Positions 13,781-17,581 of a stretch of 17,581 nt of DNA are shown here, piece after piece. The position numbers and the translations under genes were made by a program. The stretch spans positions 9,156 to 26,736 of the forward strand of contig JAQUND010000019.1 in the NCBI GenBank assembly GCA_028717785.1. The letters run 5' to 3'. Under the pieces are notes generated by a model. It ran no database searches. It was not told the DNA's origin and saw nothing but the letters and a program-made list of their open reading frames with translations. The stretch comes from Candidatus Nanoarchaeia archaeon. Its GTDB lineage: Archaea > Nanoarchaeota > Nanoarchaeia > SCGC-AAA011-G17 > JAFCDX01. Positions within the stretch are counted from its first letter, which is position 1, and each line of letters opens with the position of its first letter.

Positions 13781-15232
13781 TTATACATTCTTTCTAATAT
13801 ATTTTTTACTTTTTACTTCATTTTGTATAGAACTATATCCATATACTTCTTTTTTCATTTTACTTTCTGTACAAGCTTTTCCTAAATCTAAACATTGCAA
13901 ACAAACTACTTGATCACTGACTGCCCTCCCTTCTCTTATTTCCATTAAACCTAATCTAATTATATTATTTTCTTTTTCTTGATTAGTTGCATTTAAACTA
14001 ACTGCCATAGTAACATGATTTATTTTTCTTATATCTTCTGAAGCATGTTTAGTTTTTATATCAGTATCAAAAGTACTTTTTTCTGTATGACTTGCGGTAA
14101 TAATAGCTATTTTTCTTTCATTAGCAAAATCTCTCAAACCTTTCCAAATATTATTAATTATTTGTCGATTATCATTATTTTTAAATCCTTTAGAAGGTTC
14201 CATATAATCGGCATAATCAATAATAATACAATCAGGAATAAAGTTTTCATAATAATATAAATTATCACAAGTACTTTTTATCATTTCCACAGTAGCTCCA
14301 ACCATAGGAATTATTTTTATTCTTCCTTTTCTATATAACCTTCTTAATTTTTTTTGAAATAAATCTATTTTACTAATATCAAATCCTTTTTTATGATTTT
14401 TTTCTTGTACTATTTTATATAAATTACTTTCTTCATCATATTCAAAATAAGCTAATTTTATATCTCTATTATATAAAGGATATCCTGTTATAGATGGCCA
14501 AGCTCTTTTTATAATTTCCGTTTCTGTCATTTCTAAAGGAATATAAATAACTTTACACCCTTGTGACATTGCTACTTCTGCACTATACCATAACCAAAAT
14601 GATTTTCCTCTTTTAGCTGGACCAAAGAAACTAACAAAATCCCCTCTAGAAATAGGTTGAATAATTTTCCCTAAATCTCCTGGAAACTTTATTATTATAG
14701 AATTTTCAATAGTTAAAGCTTCTAATATTTTATTATTATCATGTAATAAATCAACTCCTTGCCCTGTTGGTTTTTCTATTCTTTTATATTGAGATATAAT
14801 AGTATCTATTTTATCCCCATTATTAATTAATATAGCATCCTCTAATTCTTCTTTTATTAATTCTCCTGATCTTACTTTTAAATAATTTTTAGCTTCATCT
14901 ATTAAAAAATCTATATTAGTTTCTTCTGTAATTTCTTCATAATTTTTACTTAAATTAGTTAAAAATAATTTAATATTATCATTATCAGAATCATTATTTT
15001 CTTTTTCTAAAGTTTTATATTTAGATATATATAAATCTTGGATATTCTTTTTAGGAGCACATTTATATTGTTCATAATATTCTAAAATCCAAGATGCTAT
15101 AGTTTTAGAATATTTTCCTTTTAAATATTTAATTCTAAAAATAGGTATTATTTCTGTTAAATACCTATCATCTACTATCATATAAGTAATGATATTTTTT
15201 TCTTCATTTAACTTTATTGTTTCTCTTTTCAT
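13781..15232 (-). CDS. DnaB-like replicative DNA helicase (RecA-fold ATPase)
   Basis: This 483-residue ring helicase unwinds DNA at the fork. The N-terminal 1-150 is helical, like DnaB N-terminal and linker regions. The motor starts at about 185 with RGDFVSFFGPAKRGKS (Walker A 204-211), then LEMTE (233-237, catalytic Glu), Walker B CIIIDYADYM (335-344), IITASHTEK (377-385, sensor) and a C-terminal HVTMAVSLNATNQEK followed by IREGRAV (432-438). The last part KACTESKMKKEV has an unusual Cys pair (C444, C447, C454). The start overlaps the stop of the 69-aa gene (ATGA) without a good ribosome site, so it is translationally coupled. No primase gene is visible in the window. Confidence 0.88.
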   Translation of the reverse strand: MKRETIKLNEEKNIITYMIVDDRYLTEIIPIFRIKYLKGKYSKTIASWILEYYEQYKCAPKKNIQDLYISKYKTLEKENNDSDNDNIKLFLTNLSKNYEEITEETNIDFLIDEAKNYLKVRSGELIKEELEDAILINNGDKIDTIISQYKRIEKPTGQGVDLLHDNNKILEALTIENSIIIKFPGDLGKIIQPISRGDFVSFFGPAKRGKSFWLWYSAEVAMSQGCKVIYIPLEMTETEIIKRAWPSITGYPLYNRDIKLAYFEYDEESNLYKIVQEKNHKKGFDISKIDLFQKKLRRLYRKGRIKIIPMVGATVEMIKSTCDNLYYYENFIPDCIIIDYADYMEPSKGFKNNDNRQIINNIWKGLRDFANERKIAIITASHTEKSTFDTDIKTKHASEDIRKINHVTMAVSLNATNQEKENNIIRLGLMEIREGRAVSDQVVCLQCLDLGKACTESKMKKEVYGYSSIQNEVKSKKYIRKNV

Positions 15233-15438
15233 ATTTTAATTATTTTTCCATTATAAACTAAAGATGCTTTTTGTGCTGTTTTTTCTGAAATGTATTTATG
15301 AGCTTTATTTTTACTTAATGTTAGTATTACTCCATCCCATCCTTTTTTATAAGAAAAAACTTTATAAATAAAACAAGTAATATGTTTATTAGAAGAAAAT
15401 ATCTGTTTTTTTATTTCTATAATATATTTTATTTTCAT
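15229..15438 (-). CDS. Small basic protein coupled to the helicase, function unknown
   Basis: This 69-residue basic protein (13 Lys) has probable beta-strand structure (MKIKYIIEIKKQIF at the N-terminus, HITCFIYKVFSY in the middle). It ends in an ATGA overlap with the DnaB-like helicase gene, so its translation probably drives that of the helicase. I see no purine-rich ribosome site before its ATG. Instead the 16-base AT element lies there (15443-15458). No family is recognised. A helicase loader would be larger, so I do not propose one. Confidence 0.6.
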   Translation of the reverse strand: MKIKYIIEIKKQIFSSNKHITCFIYKVFSYKKGWDGVILTLSKNKAHKYISEKTAQKASLVYNGKIIKI

Positions 15439-15442
15439 ATAG

Positions 15443-15458
15443 ATATTATATAGTATCT
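15443..15458 (-). promoter_or_regulatory. Recurrent AT element upstream of the 69-aa/helicase pair, possible promoter
   Basis: AGATACTATATAATAT on the minus strand is identical to 16 bases at 2399-2414 and contains TATAAT. The element overlaps the SNF2 gene's last codons and lies 5 bases before the 69-aa ATG, which is too close for a normal ribosome site. A leaderless or very short-leader transcript starting here is possible. Confidence 0.35.
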
Positions 15459-16834
15459 TTATTATTTTTTACTAATTTTTTTACTAAATTAGTATAATTA
15501 AATATTTCATCATTATTTTTATTATCCAATAATTTACCAACTATTTCTTGTTTAATATTTATCATTTTTATTATGTCCTTTTCGATAGTATTGGGGGCTA
15601 TTAAATAGTAAGCAAATACTGAATCTGCTTTTTGACTAATTCTATGTACTCTATCTTCTAATTGGTAGTGATCTGCTGGAGTCCATGCAAATTCTACTGT
15701 ACAAGTAGCATTAGCAGCTGTTAAAGTTAATCCTGGAACAGTTAATATTTGGCATATTATTAATTTTATTTTTTTATTATTTTGAAAATTATTTACAGCT
15801 TCATTTCTTTTTTCTCCTGTAATAGAACCATCAATATAAATACTATCTTTTTTAAAATAATTATATAAATCATTTAAAGTATTTTTATGGTAAGTTGCTA
15901 CAACTAATTTATTATCAGATTTAATATAATCTTCTATCCATTTTATAACATTGTTTCTTTTACTTAAATAAGCCAATTGTTTTAATCTATCTATATTTTG
16001 TTGAATTTCTAATCCTTTATTTATATGATCATTAGCCCATAATATAAATTGTTTTGTAGCTTTCTTATAATTTTCTAAAGCGACTTTATCAGTTTCTAAA
16101 GGAATTATTATTCTTTGTTTTGGAGGAAGGTCTTTTAAAACTTCATCTTTTACCCTTCTTAACATTAATGGATTGATTAATTCTTGTAGTTTATTTAAAT
16201 TAGTAGCTCCATTAAAAGTCCAGCCAAATCCATTATATTTAGGTCCACAAAAAGTATGTAAATATTTCCATCTATTATTAAATATATTTGAATTAAGTAA
16301 ATTAAGTATACTAAAAAATTCAGCTGGTTTATTTTTTATAGGAGTTCCAGATAAACCTATTATTTTCATAGAAGGATTTAATTTTTTTAATGTATGGATA
16401 GCTTTAGTTCTTATTGCTTTATTATTAGATATATTTTGACATTCATCAAGAATTAAAAGTTTTATATTTAAGGAAGCTAATTTAAAAATCCAAGATGTGT
16501 TATTTAATATTTTTTTATTATTTACTTTTATTTCTTGTGCTAAAATATCATAATTAATTATATAAAATGGATAATTAATAATAGGAGTATATTTTTTTCC
16601 ATATAATATTAAAGCTTCTTCATTATTCCATTCTTTTATTTCTTTTTGCCAATTCATTTTTATAGTAGCTGGACAAACTATTAAAACTGATCTAATTTCT
16701 GGATTTATAAATGTATAACCTAAAGCTTGTATAGTTTTACCTAATCCCATTTCATCAGCAAGTAATCCAATCCCATCTACTGAATCTAACCAAGAGATTC
16801 CTTTTTTTTGAAAGTTATATAATTTATTTTTCAT
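15446..16834 (-). CDS. Compact SNF2-family ATPase/helicase (SMARCAL1-like minimal form)
   Basis: This protein has about 462 residues from the ATG at 16834 (a GTG at 16852 would add six residues, MMYLNY). Numbering below uses the longer form. It is an ATP-driven DNA translocase: Walker A DEMGLGKT (33-40), DECQ (136-139), SGTP (168-171), RRVKDEVLKDLPPK (232-245) and motif V-VI ITVPGLTLTAA-like segment (about 368-380) with QLEDRVHRISQ (397-407). It contains only the two RecA-like lobes, as in phage and bacterial short SNF2 proteins. Likely roles are fork remodelling or displacement of DNA-bound proteins. The start overlaps the end of the upstream 95-aa gene, and neither candidate has a strong ribosome site. 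I prefer the ATG at 16834 because the overlap is only 11 bases. Confidence 0.9.
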   Translation of the reverse strand: MKNKLYNFQKKGISWLDSVDGIGLLADEMGLGKTIQALGYTFINPEIRSVLIVCPATIKMNWQKEIKEWNNEEALILYGKKYTPIINYPFYIINYDILAQEIKVNNKKILNNTSWIFKLASLNIKLLILDECQNISNNKAIRTKAIHTLKKLNPSMKIIGLSGTPIKNKPAEFFSILNLLNSNIFNNRWKYLHTFCGPKYNGFGWTFNGATNLNKLQELINPLMLRRVKDEVLKDLPPKQRIIIPLETDKVALENYKKATKQFILWANDHINKGLEIQQNIDRLKQLAYLSKRNNVIKWIEDYIKSDNKLVVATYHKNTLNDLYNYFKKDSIYIDGSITGEKRNEAVNNFQNNKKIKLIICQILTVPGLTLTAANATCTVEFAWTPADHYQLEDRVHRISQKADSVFAYYLIAPNTIEKDIIKMINIKQEIVGKLLDNKNNDEIFNYTNLVKKLVKNNKDTI

Positions 16835-17111
16835 ATAATTTAAGTACATCACAAAAACAAGCTATAGCATCTAATTGTTGAGATTCAAAAATTATTTCTT
16901 TCTTTTCATTATCAACTATAACTCTAGTAATATAATCATTATCTTTTACAACATAAATTATATATTTATTTAATAATTTACAATATTTTATAGTGTTATA
17001 ATCTATCCACCATTTTATACCTTTTTCATTTATAAAATCAGGTTCTTGATTTTCCCACCAGAGTAAAGTATTTTTTATTGTTTTATTAATATTATTATTT
17101 TCTTTATTCAT
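16824..17111 (-). CDS. Small protein of unknown function, coupled to the radical SAM gene
   Basis: This 95-residue protein starts on a TAATG overlap with the radical SAM stop, so it is made by re-initiation. The N-terminus is Asn/Lys-rich (MNKENNNINKTIKNTLLWW). The core has aromatic and hydrophobic strands (WWIDYNTIKYCKLLNKYIIYVV), then acidic and hydrophobic residues (RVIVDNEKKEIIFESQQLDAIACFCDV). No known motif or membrane segment is seen. Its 3' end overlaps the SNF2 start by 11 bases (29 if the GTG at 16852 is used). A partner role for either neighbour is only a guess. Confidence 0.6.
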   Translation of the reverse strand: MNKENNNINKTIKNTLLWWENQEPDFINEKGIKWWIDYNTIKYCKLLNKYIIYVVKDNDYITRVIVDNEKKEIIFESQQLDAIACFCDVLKLYEK

Positions 17112-17581
17112 TATATTTGTATTTTATTTATTCCAGGATTTAACACTTTAAAATCTTCATTTTTAGGAATAGGACAATTTTTAAGCCATTTTATATTTTT
17201 TATTTCCCAAAAAACATAAGTATTTTTTAATCTAATATTATCAAATATATTTAATCGTAATGATTTATATTCTAATTGATTTTCTATTATTTTTTCTGAT
17301 AAATTATAAAAAAAATCAATATCTTTCTCTTCATGAATAGTAAAAGTTATACCATCTGATAAAATAATAATTCTAATCAAATAATCAATATTACTAGAAT
17401 AAGCAGTATATATAAAAATAGGAGATTCGCAAGCCATTCTAATTTTTTTAATTAATTTAATTAATTGAATAGGATATAGTAATGGTTCACCTCCTGTTAA
17501 AATTATTTCTTTATAATCAGAATAATTATTTTTAAATATATATTTTGGATTATTTAAATCAAAAGATTTATTACAGCATAA
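17111..17581 (-). CDS. Radical SAM enzyme, 5' end outside the window (QueE-like candidate)
   Basis: The frame stays open from the stop at 17111-17113 to base 17581, giving 156 visible residues; the ATG at 17437 is internal. Near the visible N-terminus it reads LCCNKSFDLNN, the end of a Cys cluster of the CxxxCxxC type. It continues with EIILTGGEPLLYP, in which TGGEP is the SAM-binding GGE motif of radical SAM enzymes. QueE (7-carboxy-7-deazaguanine synthase) has the same C(D/N)...TGGEPLL arrangement. The YhhQ transporter and the TGT/DpdA-like gene downstream make a deazaguanine role attractive. The C-terminal part, from DGITFTIHEEKD to SLRLNIFDN and CPIPKNEDF, is not one I can match to QueE, so another radical SAM activity is possible. 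Confidence 0.8.
   Translation of the reverse strand, partial: LCCNKSFDLNNPKYIFKNNYSDYKEIILTGGEPLLYPIQLIKLIKKIRMACESPIFIYTAYSSNIDYLIRIIILSDGITFTIHEEKDIDFFYNLSEKIIENQLEYKSLRLNIFDNIRLKNTYVFWEIKNIKWLKNCPIPKNEDFKVLNPGINKIQI

Noticed and set aside
14045..14260. Plus-strand open frame of 71 codons
   Set aside because: It is antisense to the Walker B region of the DnaB-like helicase and has a low-complexity Ile/Phe/Ser composition.
16173..16439. Plus-strand open frame of 88 codons
   Set aside because: It is antisense to the SNF2 ATPase core, with no ribosome site and no recognisable domain.
17111..17437. Radical SAM gene starting at the ATG at 17437
   Set aside because: The frame continues upstream to the window edge and contains the TGGEP and Cys motifs, so this ATG is internal.

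Overview
This window looks like the DNA replication and DNA modification block of a very AT-rich tailed bacteriophage. All 21 credible genes lie on the minus strand, so transcription runs from base 17581 down to base 1. They are packed with 1-70 base gaps or with ATGA/TAATG start-stop overlaps. I see no tRNA, CRISPR array, transposon or structural gene. Most starts carry an AGGAG-type ribosome site, and stops and Trp codons fit the standard bacterial code. Nothing identifies the host, except that a carboxy-SAM pathway would need a host that makes prephenate.

Layout in the order of transcription. (1) 17581-15446: the 3' part of a radical SAM gene, a small unknown protein and a compact SNF2-family ATPase. 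(2) 15438-13781: a small unknown protein and a DnaB-like replicative helicase. (3) 13762-8114: a DNA-modification cluster, namely a fused SNF2 helicase/amino-methyltransferase, a TGT/DpdA-like deazaguanine transglycosylase, a YhhQ-type preQ0/preQ1 transporter, a Cys-rich small protein, a CmoA-like carboxy-SAM synthase and a C5-cytosine methyltransferase. (4) 8093-2417: the replisome, namely a DnaN-like clamp, a UDG-like/3'-5' exonuclease/family A polymerase fusion, a small zinc protein, two MazG-type NTP pyrophosphatases and an AAA+ clamp loader. (5) 2377-1: an unknown protein, a Lys/Asp/Glu-rich protein with unusual codon use, a UvsY-like protein, a 61-residue protein and a gp32-like single-stranded DNA-binding protein cut by the window edge.

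The most exciting reading is the pair at 9786-8114. The first gene resembles CmoA, the enzyme that makes carboxy-S-adenosyl-methionine. It overlaps by 4 bases a C5-cytosine methyltransferase whose motif X reads GRAVPP instead of the usual GNxVPP. An Asn-to-basic change in the SAM pocket is what turned an engineered CpG methyltransferase into a carboxymethyltransferase (from memory). The pair therefore predicts a natural system that writes 5-carboxymethylcytosine into phage DNA. With the deazaguanine genes and the helicase-methyltransferase next to it, the phage may modify its DNA in up to three chemically different ways, presumably to evade host restriction. These functions are inferred from sequence only.
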